Positions 48,984-58,063 of a DNA stretch of 64,000 bases are shown here, one piece after another. Source of the DNA: Shewanella algidipiscicola (GTDB taxonomy: Bacteria > Pseudomonadota > Gammaproteobacteria > Enterobacterales > Shewanellaceae); contig NZ_QPQT01000002.1 in NCBI RefSeq assembly GCF_003605125.1, forward strand, positions 62,001 through 126,000, in the 5' to 3' direction. A model generated the notes under the pieces. It had not been told where the DNA came from and made no database searches. It saw only the letters and a list, made by a program, of their open reading frames with translations. Numbering within the stretch: the stretch's first letter is position 1; each line of letters starts with the position of its first letter. The translations under genes were made by a program, and so were the position numbers.

Positions 48984-50126
48984 ATGAGTTTTTGGTCTTT
49001 AATGATGGCAGATCTAAAATCAATACTGACAGATAAGGCCATTGCAGTAACGATATTTGGTGGCGTGTTGTTTTACTCTGTGCTCTATCCTTTGCCGTAC
49101 CTAAATGAAGTGCCAACCAAGCAACAAATTGTCGTTATCGACGGTGATCATTCGAGTCTAAGTCGGCAAGTGATACGTCATATCAATGCCAGCCCTAAGC
49201 TCGATGTGGTAAGTGAGCTTGCCACCATAGAGCAGGGACAACATTGGATTGAGTCGGGTAAAGCGCATGGATTAATGGTTATTCCTGACGGATTTAGGCG
49301 TGACTTAATCCGTCAAGAGGGGGTGACTTTAGCTTATGCCGGTGATGCTAATTATTTTCTTATCTATTCCGCCGTTATCGAAGGCTTGATGTCTGTCGGT
49401 ATTGATGCGGGCAAATATGTGCAATTTAATGGTCTGCTCGCTAGGGGAAACTCTGCCGAGCAGGTTAAACATGATTTAGAGCCGATTAAACTCAATAGTG
49501 TACCCGCCTTCAATCCTAGTTTAGGTTACACCCCTTATGTGGTTCCTGGGGTGCTATTGTTGGTGCTGCACCAGACTATGTTGATTGGCATAGGTATTTT
49601 AGGTGCCGGGCAATGGGGGCGAGAAGGATATTGGAATCGGGCTTCAGTGATGCAATTGATTTTGGCTAGATCCATGGTGTTTGCCTTGCTTTATAGTCTG
49701 TTTACCTGTTTTTATGTGGGATTTTGTAATTATTGGTATGGTGTCAGTGTTCAGGGCGACATGCTTCAAGTTATGTTGTTTTTGATCCCCTTTATTCTGT
49801 CTACCGCCATGGCAGGCGTCGCGTTTAGTTGTCTGTTTGTTCGGCGAGATCTCCCCACCCAAGTGTTACTACTCATCTCGATGCCGATCCTATTTTTGTC
49901 TGGGTTTATTTGGCCGCTGGAGCTGATCCCCGCACCGCTGATTGGGTTATCGCAATTGATCCCGGCGGTGCCGTCAATCCAAGGTTTATTGCAGCTTAAT
50001 CAAATGGGTGCCAGTTGGACTGATATAGTGCATCTGTGGTGGCAACTGTGGGCGCTGGCGTTAGGGTATCTACTGCTCGCCTATGTTGGGGTGCGTTATC
50101 GACTCAATAGCGCTGTGGCTCACTGA
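48984..50126 (+). CDS. ABC-2 type permease, second of pair
   Basis: A 380-residue paralogue of the preceding gene with the same layout: N-terminal segment at about 19-36 (AIAVTIFGGVLFYSVLYPLP), extracytoplasmic domain (QQIVVIDGDHSSLSRQVIRH, GLMVIPDGFRRDLIRQEGVT), then C-terminal membrane segments (YVVPGVLLLVLHQTMLIGIG, LIPFILSTAMAGVAFSCLFV, LLISMPILFLSGFIWPLELI). The two probably form a heterodimer. The domain resembles YhhJ/YbhR-type permeases, which normally work with an ATPase; none is seen here. A terminator follows the stop codon. Confidence 0.88.
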   Translation: MSFWSLMMADLKSILTDKAIAVTIFGGVLFYSVLYPLPYLNEVPTKQQIVVIDGDHSSLSRQVIRHINASPKLDVVSELATIEQGQHWIESGKAHGLMVIPDGFRRDLIRQEGVTLAYAGDANYFLIYSAVIEGLMSVGIDAGKYVQFNGLLARGNSAEQVKHDLEPIKLNSVPAFNPSLGYTPYVVPGVLLLVLHQTMLIGIGILGAGQWGREGYWNRASVMQLILARSMVFALLYSLFTCFYVGFCNYWYGVSVQGDMLQVMLFLIPFILSTAMAGVAFSCLFVRRDLPTQVLLLISMPILFLSGFIWPLELIPAPLIGLSQLIPAVPSIQGLLQLNQMGASWTDIVHLWWQLWALALGYLLLAYVGVRYRLNSAVAH

Positions 50127-50156
50127 GCTAAATCGTTTAGGCTGTGGTAAAAAATA

Positions 50157-50182
50157 ATAAGCCCGCGAGTAAGCGGGCTTAT
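50157..50182. terminator. bidirectional terminator between permease and yjgA
   Basis: ATAAGCCCGC at 50157-50166, six-base loop, GCGGGCTTAT at 50173-50182, between convergent genes. A-rich sequence lies on the left side; it can serve yjgA (minus) and the efflux operon (plus). Confidence 0.75.
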
Positions 50183-50260
50183 CAGTCTAGAGATGATATG
50201 GCTATGATAACTCAAGATATATGGATAGCTTGAGCGATAAACGTCAGCAAAACCGCACCC

Positions 50261-50806
50261 TTATTCGGCGGTTTCAGCCTTGATATATTTCACTAGCTCA
50301 AGGGCTGACTTTGAGGCTTGCTCTGGTTGCTTTGCTAACTCTTTGTTTGCTTGCCTCACTAATTGGCGCAGCTTTTGTCGCTCTAGCGTCGGATGCTGCT
50401 CGATTAGGGCTTGAATGGCGTCATCGCCACCAGTTAACAGCTGATCTTTTAGCTTTTCGGCCACATTGATTTTTGAACTCTCATTGCGGTTTTGGTTAAG
50501 CACGTTTTTTAGATCGCTTTGCAGCACATTAATATCGATATTACGCATTATCTTGCCAATGTATTGCAGATGGCGACGATAGGCTTCGGTATTGATACGG
50601 ATGGTTTTAGCCTTAAGCACGTTGTCGTATAGCAACTCATCTAGATCCAGCTTATCAATCTGGCTCTTACTGAGTGCAACTAACTGTTTGCCAAGCTCTT
50701 GGTAAATCGCGATTTCTCGCTTGGTTTCAGCTCTACTGACATATTCTTCGTCATGGTCAAAGGGCTGTTTAAAATGTTCTGAGTCACCAACAATATTCAT
50801 AATCAA
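50261..50806 (-). CDS. yjgA: ribosome-associated protein YjgA / DarP (DUF615)
   Basis: A 181-residue highly charged helical protein of the DUF615 family, associated with 50S assembly intermediates in E. coli. Seen: PFDHDEEYVSRAETKREIAI, YQELGKQLVALSKSQIDKLD, AYRRHLQYIGKIMRNIDIN, IEQHPTLERQKLRQLVRQAN. Divergent from pmbA, the same arrangement as in E. coli. Length equals the family (183 in E. coli). Confidence 0.95.
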   Translation of the reverse strand: MIMNIVGDSEHFKQPFDHDEEYVSRAETKREIAIYQELGKQLVALSKSQIDKLDLDELLYDNVLKAKTIRINTEAYRRHLQYIGKIMRNIDINVLQSDLKNVLNQNRNESSKINVAEKLKDQLLTGGDDAIQALIEQHPTLERQKLRQLVRQANKELAKQPEQASKSALELVKYIKAETAE

Positions 50807-50940
50807 AAATCTCTAACAAAAACTCCCTTAATAATACCATTTCATTGGAATATCGCCTATTGGGGACGGCAGTTATTTAATGTGAAAGCCCAGCGGGTTT
50901 GTTATGCTACAGCCATTATTGACAACGAAAGAGTAGATTT

Positions 50941-52281
50941 GTGCCTTCTTCTAGCATTGAACTTGAACTGGATTCATTAAAAGACGCCGTTGCTATGGCA
51001 TTAGAGTATGCCGCTACATTGGGTACCACAGGTGCCGAAGTCGCGATTAGTAAGCAGCAAGGCTTATCGGTATCGACTCGTCTAAAAGAAGTTGAAACTG
51101 TTGAGTTTAATAAAGATGGCGCCTTGGGCATCACCCTGTTTAGGGGCGGCTGCAAAGGCAGCTCATCTACGTCAGATTTAAGTCCAGAAGCGATTCGCCG
51201 CGCGGTTAAAGCCGCCGATGATATTGCTAAATTTACTTCAGAAGATCCTTTCAATGGCCTTGCCGATGCCGACTTAATGGCTAAACATATTGACGATCTT
51301 GAGTTGTACTATCCGCATGACACGCCCCCAGCAGAGCTTGAGTTACTCGCCGCGCGCGCCGAAGAAGCCGCATTAAGCGCTGACGCTCGCATAAAAAACT
51401 CCGACGGGGCCAGCGCCAATGCCCATACTGGCGCCAAAGTGTATGGCAATAGCCACGGTTTCTTAAATGGCTATGTCAGCTCGCGTTACAGCCTAAGCTG
51501 TGTAGTGATCGGCGAGCAAGATGGCCAGATGCAGCGTGATTATGATTACACCATAGCGCGCAAGTTCAGCGACCTGTGGACGCCAGAAACTGTCGGGCTA
51601 AAAGCGGCAGAAAAAACCGTTAGCCGACTGGGCGCACGTAAGATAGCGACCACCAAGTTACCGATTCTGTTTGCCCCCGATGTGGCAACTGGCTTGATGG
51701 GCCATCTCATCGGAGCCATCAGTGGCGGCAGCTTGTACCGTAAATCAAGCTTCTTGCAAGACGCCATCGACACACAAATTTTTCCCGATTGGTTTAACAT
51801 TGCCGAGCAACCTCATCTAAAAGGGGCGCTGGCCAGTGCTTTTTATGACAGTGAAGGCGTGGCGACCATTGAGCGTAATATTATCAGTCAGGGGAATTTA
51901 TCCACCTACCTGCTGACCAGCTATTCGGCGCGTAAACTCGGCTTAACCAATACCGGCCATGCGGGCGGTATCTATAACTGGACTCTAGGGCACACAGGGC
52001 AAACCTTCGATGAACTCATTAAGCAGATGGACACAGGCTTAATCGTGACCGAAGTGATGGGGCAAGGGGTGAATGGCGTGACGGGCGATTATTCTCGCGG
52101 CGCGGCCGGCTTCTATGTCGAAAACGGGGTGGTGCAATACCCAGTAGAAGAGGTCACTATCGCGGGTAACCTCAAAGATATGTACCGCAATATAGTGGCG
52201 GTGGCTAAAGATCGCGATATGCGATCGTCTATCCGCACCGGCGGTATCTTACTCGACGAAATGAAGGTAGCTGGTAACTAG
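50941..52281 (+). CDS. pmbA: metalloprotease subunit PmbA (TldE)
   Basis: PmbA/TldE is the partner of TldD in the heteromeric protease. 446 residues. GTG start at 50941 with AAAGAG upstream, giving MPSSSIELELDSLKDAVAMA. Family motifs: EVAISKQQGLSVSTRLKEVE, FNKDGALGITLFRGGCKGSS, PILFAPDVATGLMGHLIGAI, TGLIVTEVMGQGVNGVTGDY and SRGAAGFYVENGVVQYPVEE. It lacks the HExxxH zinc motif, as expected for TldE. Its own terminator follows at 52318. Confidence 0.97.
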   Translation: MPSSSIELELDSLKDAVAMALEYAATLGTTGAEVAISKQQGLSVSTRLKEVETVEFNKDGALGITLFRGGCKGSSSTSDLSPEAIRRAVKAADDIAKFTSEDPFNGLADADLMAKHIDDLELYYPHDTPPAELELLAARAEEAALSADARIKNSDGASANAHTGAKVYGNSHGFLNGYVSSRYSLSCVVIGEQDGQMQRDYDYTIARKFSDLWTPETVGLKAAEKTVSRLGARKIATTKLPILFAPDVATGLMGHLIGAISGGSLYRKSSFLQDAIDTQIFPDWFNIAEQPHLKGALASAFYDSEGVATIERNIISQGNLSTYLLTSYSARKLGLTNTGHAGGIYNWTLGHTGQTFDELIKQMDTGLIVTEVMGQGVNGVTGDYSRGAAGFYVENGVVQYPVEEVTIAGNLKDMYRNIVAVAKDRDMRSSIRTGGILLDEMKVAGN

Positions 52282-52317
52282 TTTATCCGCAGCCCATTTC
52301 GCCCCAAGCGATTAATC

Positions 52318-52347
52318 AGCGAGTGCCAAGGCACTCGCTTTTTTTTG
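52318..52347 (+). terminator. rho-independent terminator of pmbA
   Basis: AGCGAGTGCC at 52318-52327, two-base loop AA, GGCACTCGCT at 52330-52339, followed by a run of T. Confidence 0.9.
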
Positions 52348-52386
52348 GCCTAAAGGGCCCTAACGCAGAATAAATCGACTGCCAAC

Positions 52387-52415
52387 TTGAATATATGAAA
52401 ATCCATATATATGCT
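52387..52415 (+). promoter_or_regulatory. ars operon promoter with embedded ArsR operator
   Basis: TTGAAT (-35, 52387-52392) and TATGCT (-10, 52410-52415) are 17 bases apart. Inside lies a perfect 7-bp inverted repeat, ATATATG (52391-52397) and CATATAT (52404-52410) with a 6-base spacer, overlapping both promoter boxes. This is the arrangement expected for repression by ArsR in the absence of arsenite. Confidence 0.75.
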
Positions 52416-52450
52416 TGTACGTATGTAATTTGTCTGTGTTGGAGCCGTGT

Positions 52451-52792
52451 ATGGCCACTGGGATTTTTAAAGCGCTGTCCGATGAAACTCGATTACTCAG
52501 CCTGCTGCTGATTTACAGTCAGGGTGAGCTGTGTGTGTGCGAGTTAATCTGCGCATTGAATTTGAGCCAACCCAAAATATCGCGTCATCTTGCCCAGTTG
52601 CGTAAAGCCGAACTGTTGAGTTCTCGTCGCCAAGGTCAGTGGGTGTTTTACCGTATCAATCCGGCATTGCAGCCATGGGTGCATAATGTTATCGAGCAAA
52701 CTTGGCAGGGTAACCCTAGCTTAGTGGCGGCGGCACAGGCCCGTCTAGATGCGATGGGGCAACGTCCTGAACGTATTAAGGCATGCTGTTAA
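52451..52792 (+). CDS. arsR: ArsR-family arsenite-responsive repressor
   Basis: A 113-residue winged-helix repressor. Sequence MATGIFKALSDETRLLSLLL, then ELCVCEL with Cys28 and Cys30, the metalloid-sensing motif on the alpha-3 helix of classical ArsR proteins, followed by the recognition helix LSQPKISRHLAQLRKAELLS. The start is the ATG at 52451 with GGAG six bases upstream; the frame extends 12 codons upstream but overlaps the promoter. The C-terminal pair ACC may add metal ligands. First gene of arsR-acr3-gapdh-arsJ; the operator is at 52391-52410. Confidence 0.93.
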   Translation: MATGIFKALSDETRLLSLLLIYSQGELCVCELICALNLSQPKISRHLAQLRKAELLSSRRQGQWVFYRINPALQPWVHNVIEQTWQGNPSLVAAAQARLDAMGQRPERIKACC

Positions 52793-52844
52793 ATCAGCTG
52801 AGTCAGGCAAGTTAAGATTAAATACAGCAAGATAGGTGAACAGC

Positions 52845-53888
52845 ATGGGACTCTTTGAGCGTTACTTAAGTGTGTGGGTTGGTTTAGCGATTGGATGTGG
52901 TGTGGTGTTGGGCCATTTTTTTCCGGCGCTGTTTGCCCTTATTGCTTCATTAGAATATGCCAGGGTCAACTTGCTGATCGCGCTGCTAATTTGGTTGATG
53001 ATTTACCCCATGATGGTGCAAATTGATTTTACGGCAGTCAAAAATGTGGGTAAGAGCCCTAAGGGATTGGTGCTGACGCTGGTGATTAACTGGCTGATAA
53101 AACCCTTTAGCATGGCGCTACTTGGCTGGTTGTTTTTTAAGGTTTTCTTTGCCAGTTTAGTGGATGCGCAAACTGCTAGCGAGTATATCGCAGGCATGAT
53201 TTTGCTCGGCGTTGCACCCTGTACGGCAATGGTGTTTGTGTGGAGCCAGTTGACCAAAGGCGATCCTAACTACACCTTGGTACAGGTATCGGTTAACGAT
53301 CTTATTATGGTATTTGCCTTTGCCCCCATCTGCGCTTTTCTGCTTGGGGTGAGCGATATTCAGGTGCCTTGGCAAACCCTGTTAATCTCTGTGGGGTTAT
53401 ATGTTGTGCTGCCCTTAATCGCGGGAGTGATAACACGCCAGTGGTTAAATCGCCGCGGTGGCACAAAGCGAGTTGATGGCTTTATTGGTCGCATTAAACC
53501 TTGGTCGATATTGGGCCTCCTTGCCACCGTCATACTGTTATTTGGTTTGCAGGCCAAGACCATATTAGCTCAGCCACAGAACATTGCCCTGATTGCCATT
53601 CCGCTGCTTATCCAAACCTATGGCATCTTCTTTATTGCCTACGTTGCCGCGAAAAAACTGAATATCGCGCAAAATGTCGCAGGTCCTGCGTGCATGATCG
53701 CCACCTCTAACTTTTTTGAACTCGCCGTTGCGGTAGCTATTTCACTATTTGGCCTGCATTCGGGCGCGGCGTTAGCCACTGTGGTTGGCGTGCTGGTCGA
53801 AGTGCCGGTGATGTTGTCGTTAGTGGCATTTGTCAATCGAGATAAAGCAAAATACCAGCGGGCCATTGGCGCCGCATCTAAACATTAA
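52845..53888 (+). CDS. acr3: Acr3-type arsenite efflux permease
   Basis: A 347-residue inner-membrane protein of the Acr3 (BASS superfamily) with about ten membrane segments. Arsenite exporter. The motif [20 protein letters not shown] includes the essential Cys (residue 126), and [20 protein letters not shown] and [20 protein letters not shown] are family signatures. AGGTGA precedes the ATG at 52845; a GTG three codons upstream is less likely. The Acr3 family is unrelated to E. coli ArsB although often labelled arsB. Confidence 0.94.
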   Translation: MGLFERYLSVWVGLAIGCGVVLGHFFPALFALIASLEYARVNLLIALLIWLMIYPMMVQIDFTAVKNVGKSPKGLVLTLVINWLIKPFSMALLGWLFFKVFFASLVDAQTASEYIAGMILLGVAPCTAMVFVWSQLTKGDPNYTLVQVSVNDLIMVFAFAPICAFLLGVSDIQVPWQTLLISVGLYVVLPLIAGVITRQWLNRRGGTKRVDGFIGRIKPWSILGLLATVILLFGLQAKTILAQPQNIALIAIPLLIQTYGIFFIAYVAAKKLNIAQNVAGPACMIATSNFFELAVAVAISLFGLHSGAALATVVGVLVEVPVMLSLVAFVNRDKAKYQRAIGAASKH

Positions 53889-53920
53889 CCGAGCAGAATT
53901 GCCCTTTTCAGGAGAGTAAC

Positions 53921-54931
53921 ATGACAATTAAAGTCGGCATTAACGGTTTTGGCCGCATGGGGCGTTTGGCGCTTCGGGCCGCGTGGACGTGGGACGATAT
54001 CGAATTTGTACAGATTAACGATCCCGCCGGTGATGCGCTTACCTTAGCCCACCTATTAACATTTGATTCTATCCATGGTCGCTGGTCTCATGAAGCGGCT
54101 GCTGAGGGGAGCGATATTGTCATTGGCGATAAACGGATAGCGACCAGTATGAATAGCACCATCGCCGCCACCGACTGGTCGGCATGTGATGTGGTGATTG
54201 AGGCCTCGGGCGTGATGAAAACCACAGCCTTATTACAAGCCTATTTAGATCAAGGTGTTAAACGTGTGGTGGTGACGGCGCCTGTCAAAGAAGCGGGCGT
54301 ACTGAATATCGTCATGGGGGTTAACCATCAGCTGTATGACGCCGCCAAGCATCCTATCGTCACCGCTGCGTCATGCACGACCAATTGTTTAGCCCCAGTG
54401 GTTAAAGTGCTGCATGAGCAGATAGGCATAAAACATGGCTCGATGACCACCATTCATGACATTACCAATACGCAAACCATCTTAGATGCGCCCCATAAAG
54501 ATTTGCGCCGTGCCCGTGCCTGCGGTGAATCACTTATTCCGACCACCACAGGTTCCGCCACCGCGATCACCCATATTTTTCCTGAGCTTAAGGGGAAACT
54601 AAACGGCCATGCGGTCAGGGTGCCATTGGCTAACGCCTCCATCACAGATTGCGTGTTTGAGATGCTGCGCCCTGTCACCGTCGCCGAGGTGAACGACCTA
54701 TTTAAACAGGCGGCTGCAGCTGAGCTTAACGGTATTTTAGGCTATGAAACGCGCCCGCTGGTGTCGGTGGATTACAAGACAGATCCGCGCTCGGCTATCG
54801 TCGATGCCTTGTCGACTATGGTGATCAACAATACCCAGCTTAAACTGTATGTTTGGTACGACAATGAGTGGGGCTATGCCAATCGCACCGCCGAGCTGGT
54901 CAGAATGGTCGGGCGCGTAGACAAAGCGTAA
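53921..54931 (+). CDS. glyceraldehyde-3-phosphate dehydrogenase, ars-linked
   Basis: A 336-residue GAPDH. Rossmann start [20 protein letters not shown]; catalytic Cys152 in [24 protein letters not shown]-like motif [19 protein letters not shown] at the C-terminus. The location between acr3 and arsJ shows its role: in arsenate resistance, GAPDH uses arsenate in place of phosphate to make 1-arseno-3-phosphoglycerate, which ArsJ expels, and the product then hydrolyses outside. This chemistry was established in Pseudomonas; here it is by operon context. It is probably a dedicated paralogue, not the housekeeping glycolytic enzyme. Confidence 0.93.
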   Translation: MTIKVGINGFGRMGRLALRAAWTWDDIEFVQINDPAGDALTLAHLLTFDSIHGRWSHEAAAEGSDIVIGDKRIATSMNSTIAATDWSACDVVIEASGVMKTTALLQAYLDQGVKRVVVTAPVKEAGVLNIVMGVNHQLYDAAKHPIVTAASCTTNCLAPVVKVLHEQIGIKHGSMTTIHDITNTQTILDAPHKDLRRARACGESLIPTTTGSATAITHIFPELKGKLNGHAVRVPLANASITDCVFEMLRPVTVAEVNDLFKQAAAAELNGILGYETRPLVSVDYKTDPRSAIVDALSTMVINNTQLKLYVWYDNEWGYANRTAELVRMVGRVDKA

Positions 54932-54946
54932 TAGTAAGGATATTAG

Positions 54947-56194
54947 ATGTTCGCCACAGTTCGCGCATTGCCGTTTGAAATACGCCAATACCTTATTGTC
55001 ACGGGAAACTATTGGGCATTTACGCTCACCGATGGCGCGCTGCGCATGCTGGTGGTGCTACACTTTTATCAGTTAGGCTACTCGCCGCTGTCGATTGCCA
55101 TGCTATTTGTTTTTTATGAGATTTTTGGTGTGGTGACTAACTTAGTGGGTGGCTATCTTGGTGCACGCCTTGGGCTTAATCGCACCATGAATATGGGATT
55201 AGGGCTGCAAGTTGCGGCGCTGGCAATGTTACTGGTGCCCAGTGTTTGGCTCACCGTCCCTTGGGTTATGGCAAGCCAGGCTTGTTCTGGGATCGCTAAA
55301 GATCTCAACAAGATGAGCGCCAAGAGCAGCGTAAAAATGCTGGTGGCTAAGGGCGATGAGGGCAGGTTATACCGCTATATTGCCCTGCTAACGGGCTCTA
55401 AAAATGCCCTCAAGGGCTTAGGGTTTTTCTTAGGTGGCGCGTTACTGTCACTGCTTGGGTTTAGTGGTGCCATAGGGTTAATGGCAGCGCTGCTGGGCAT
55501 TGTGTGGCTGCTCAGTATCGTTAACCTTAAGCAAGACTTAGGCAAGGCAAAAAATAAGCCCAAATTTAGTGAGCTGTTTTCTAAAAGCCGCTCGATAAAC
55601 ATCTTATCTGCCGCGCGCCTGTGTCTGTTTGCCGCCCGAGATGTGTGGTTTGTGGTGGCGCTGCCGGTCTATTTAGCCAGCCAGTTTGGTTGGGGACATG
55701 CGGCGGTTGGCGGCTTTCTGGCGCTGTGGGTGATAGGCTATGGCGCGGTGCAGAGCATCGCTCCCAAGCTCACAGGCCAAACTAGCACAGGCCATGGCAG
55801 CATTGGCTTGAGTGTCGCCAAGGTGCCTGATGGCGGGGCCGCACTTAAGTGGGCGAGCTTGCTGACATTGATCCCAGCGAGTATCGCGCTGCTGATGACG
55901 CTGTGTGCTGCGCCTTATGCGCAAGCGACGTTACTGATAGGTTTGTTGATTTTTGGCGCCGTTTTTGCGGTAAACTCCGCCTTACACAGCTACCTTATCG
56001 TCAGTTACGCCAGTGACGATGGCGTGTCGCTCGATGTCGGTTTTTACTATATGGCCAATGCCCTTGGCCGCTTGCTAGGCACCTTGCTGTCGGGCTGGGT
56101 GTATCAGGCATTTGGCTTGATGGTTTGCCTGTGGATCTCGACGCTATTACTGGGATTAACGACGCTAATCAGTGTATGGCTACCAAGGCGATAA
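54947..56194 (+). CDS. arsJ: ArsJ, MFS organoarsenical efflux permease
   Basis: A 415-residue MFS transporter with about 12 membrane segments, start ATG at 54947 with AAGGA upstream, 15 bases after the gapdh stop. Starts MFATVRALPFEIRQYLIVTG; family regions QACSGIAKDLNKMSAKSSVK, LTGSKNALKGLGFFLGGALL and SYASDDGVSLDVGFYYMANA are those of ArsJ. Role: export of 1-arseno-3-phosphoglycerate. The open frame ends just before a repeat-rich region (56202 on), with no clear terminator. Confidence 0.92.
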   Translation: MFATVRALPFEIRQYLIVTGNYWAFTLTDGALRMLVVLHFYQLGYSPLSIAMLFVFYEIFGVVTNLVGGYLGARLGLNRTMNMGLGLQVAALAMLLVPSVWLTVPWVMASQACSGIAKDLNKMSAKSSVKMLVAKGDEGRLYRYIALLTGSKNALKGLGFFLGGALLSLLGFSGAIGLMAALLGIVWLLSIVNLKQDLGKAKNKPKFSELFSKSRSINILSAARLCLFAARDVWFVVALPVYLASQFGWGHAAVGGFLALWVIGYGAVQSIAPKLTGQTSTGHGSIGLSVAKVPDGGAALKWASLLTLIPASIALLMTLCAAPYAQATLLIGLLIFGAVFAVNSALHSYLIVSYASDDGVSLDVGFYYMANALGRLLGTLLSGWVYQAFGLMVCLWISTLLLGLTTLISVWLPRR

Positions 56195-56201
56195 CCTTGA
56201 A

Positions 56202-56400
56202 ATGAAGGTGTGGCATTTTTTGGATTAGCTTTAGTAGCGTTCGGCTGAATTTTTTTGGAAAGTGTGTTTGAAATCTTATCTTCAAAGTAGTTAATTGCTT
56301 GCAGCAGGCTAATGTGTAAACACTTCTGCGGCACGGTGAGTGAAGCGTAGCTTCGAGCCCACGAACGAGAGACAGGGATTGCCGAACTGGATTTTAGATA
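56202..56400 (-). repeat. degenerate interspersed repeat, copy R1
   Basis: AATGAAGGTGTGGCATTTTT at about 56205 and GTGTAAACACTTCTGCGGCA near 56313 reappear with changes at 56528 and 56631 in R2. Same family as the copies at 58211-58845 but on the opposite strand. This copy contains a different inner hairpin (GAAGC, GTA, GCTTC near 56341). Confidence 0.55.
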
Positions 56401-56489
56401 GGGATATCGTTGTGCGCCATCCATGACCGCTTAGCGAAAATGTCCCTGTTTTCGATACCCTCAGCCTTATCTACACTGAGCCATTCAAT

Positions 56490-56770
56490 TTCTTCGATTT
56501 GGTTTTGCCCCAAAGTTTGTTGGCCTTTAAATGAAGGTTTAGCATTTTTTTGAGTAGCGGCTGGCTGCATTTTATTTATTGATGTGCTTTGAAGACGCAC
56601 CTTAATGGCAATCTATCACCTGCGGTGAGCTTATGTGCAAACACTTCTGCGACACGCCGCAAGCACAATCCCTGTGGGCTCTACGCCAGCATCCCTGCTG
56701 GCAAAGGCCGCAGCCGCGTTTACACTTGGTATCGAAAGTTTCTTCGATTTAGCTTCACTTGGTGTGAGCC
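56490..56770 (-). repeat. degenerate interspersed repeat, copy R2
   Basis: Homologous, in reverse orientation, to copies A and B at 58211-58790: CTTCGATTTGGTTTTG near 56492, GTTGGCCTTTAAATGAAGGT near 56518, TTTTATTTATTGATG near 56571, and GCCGCGTTTACACTTGG near 56712. Contains the hairpin GCCAGCA (56685-56691), loop TCCC, TGCTGGC (56696-56702). Confidence 0.65.
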
Positions 56771-57419
56771 GCTAGTTCAAAGCTAACAAACGTTCGCTAC
56801 GTTCGATGCGCGCTAGAAAACAGAGCAAAAAACTTGTTTTTTATGCTCGATAAACTGCCTGAAAATTTATAATTAGTTGAATTGTTGTGATTTAATAATT
56901 TGTTGTAGAGACCTCCACATAAACTCGTTCAGTTTTGTGGGCGATTCATACTTTTTTCTAAAAGTGATGTTGACTTATCGATTTATTTCAATGCATTAGA
57001 GTGTCATAGTTGCTGTAAGTTAAATTTTAGGCAGCAGTTTATTGAGCTGCTATTCAATAAGCTGTTCTTGACCTGAGGTAGACGATTTTTAGCAAAAAAG
57101 AAGTGATATTTAAGTCTAGCTGAAGGAATAGATAGAGCCAAACGCGATGGAAGAAACGCCTCATTTATGATAGCTTGAAGACACTTGCTAAGGCTCGTAA
57201 AGCGAAGCTTTCAAAGAGACCAGCAATTTACTTCAAGTAAAGAAGCGAAGCTTCCCTCACGCCGCAGGGGGGCATCAATTAAGCCCCAAGGGCATGGAAT
57301 ATGAGCTCACGGATTGAGTAGCGATAACCTCCTCTCTCCGAAAGTAAAGAACAAGCCGTTACACGAGACCTTCGGCTCGTGAACTAGATCGTTAAATTTT
57401 TCCCAAAACGGAGATAAAG

Positions 57420-57713
57420 ATGTCAAGCAATGAAAATCAAAACCAAGATGAACAGAAAGTGGATGGTATTCCTGTATTTCTACCTGACCACTTAAAAGCT
57501 GTATCTTTTTCAAACAACATCAATGCACACTTTGCTGCAGAAGAGTTTGCAATTGACTTTTTAAACATGAACTCAACGGGTGGTGCTTTTGTAGCTCGAG
57601 TTGCACTAACGCCTTCACACATGAAACGTTTTGCCAAAGTTCTAGAGGATCAAGTCAAAAGATATGAAGAAATGTTCGGTGAAATTCCTGAGAACATAGA
57701 GCCCAAGAAATAG
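57420..57713 (+). CDS. DUF3467-like small protein, cassette gene 1
   Basis: A 97-residue soluble acidic protein with GGAG at 57410-57413 before the ATG, only 28 bases from the cassette left boundary, as usual for integron cassette genes. Sequence HAAEEFAIDF-like HFAAEEFAIDFLNMNSTGGA and VALTPSHMKRFAKVLEDQVK and RYEEMFGEIPENIEP fits the DUF3467 family, as I recall it, whose function is unknown. Eight bases separate it from the next gene, with AGGAGG in the gap, so both are translated from one mRNA. Its A/T-rich codon use differs from the surrounding core genes. Confidence 0.8.
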   Translation: MSSNENQNQDEQKVDGIPVFLPDHLKAVSFSNNINAHFAAEEFAIDFLNMNSTGGAFVARVALTPSHMKRFAKVLEDQVKRYEEMFGEIPENIEPKK

Positions 57714-57721
57714 GAGGCTCT

Positions 57722-58063
57722 ATGTCTGACCAAATTGAGTCAGAAAACCCAGTAAATTGGGCGAGCATGCTGTTCAATACAGCTGGCTTTATTTGGGGTT
57801 TTCTCTTAGGCGGCGCTGCTGGTTATTTCGGTAATTGGCTATGGCACAAATTTGGCCCTAAAAACCATAACGCACATTTGAAAGTTGAAACTGATGCCGA
57901 AGGTATAAATTTCTCTGGTAGGCTTACAAATGATAATAAAGAGCAAGTGCTTAAAACTTTAAAGGCAACAACTACTCCAACCAGTACCACTCCATCATAT
58001 ACATCGAAGTCTACCAACTCGGGGACAAATAAAAACGTTGGAAACTCAAGCACAAAAATTTAA
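57722..58063 (+). CDS. small single-span membrane protein, cassette gene 2
   Basis: A 113-residue protein with one strong membrane segment at about 18-37 (FNTAGFIWGFLLGGAAGYFG), a Gly-rich helix, a short soluble part (HLKVETDAEGINFSGRLTND) and a Ser/Thr/Asn-rich tail (about 80-113). I do not recognise a family. AGGAGG is seven bases before the ATG. The TAA stop overlaps the R'' box of the attC-like site. Likely works with the DUF3467-like protein, because the two would be moved together as one cassette. Confidence 0.72.
   Translation: MSDQIESENPVNWASMLFNTAGFIWGFLLGGAAGYFGNWLWHKFGPKNHNAHLKVETDAEGINFSGRLTNDNKEQVLKTLKATTTPTSTTPSYTSKSTNSGTNKNVGNSSTKI

Larger units (their letters stand above)
56195..57390. 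other. 1.2 kb gene-poor stretch, repeats then AT-rich DNA
   Basis: No convincing coding sequence. 56202-56770 holds two degenerate copies of an interspersed repeat in minus orientation. 56780-57120 is AT-rich with no recognisable element; 57120-57390 has several small inverted repeats (for example arms CACGAG and CTCGTG around 57363-57381) and the A/G-rich words AAGCGAAGCTT twice (near 57192 and 57245). 57391 is the left boundary of the integron-like cassette. Confidence 0.5.

Noticed and set aside
56394..56600. Small minus-strand frame (and 56104-56424) after arsJ
   Set aside because: Located in degenerate repeats R1/R2, low-complexity Asn/Lys translation, no ribosome-binding site.
56195..57390. 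Intact insertion sequence or integrase gene left of the cassette
   Set aside because: No transposase or tyrosine recombinase frame is present; only repeats and AT-rich DNA are seen.
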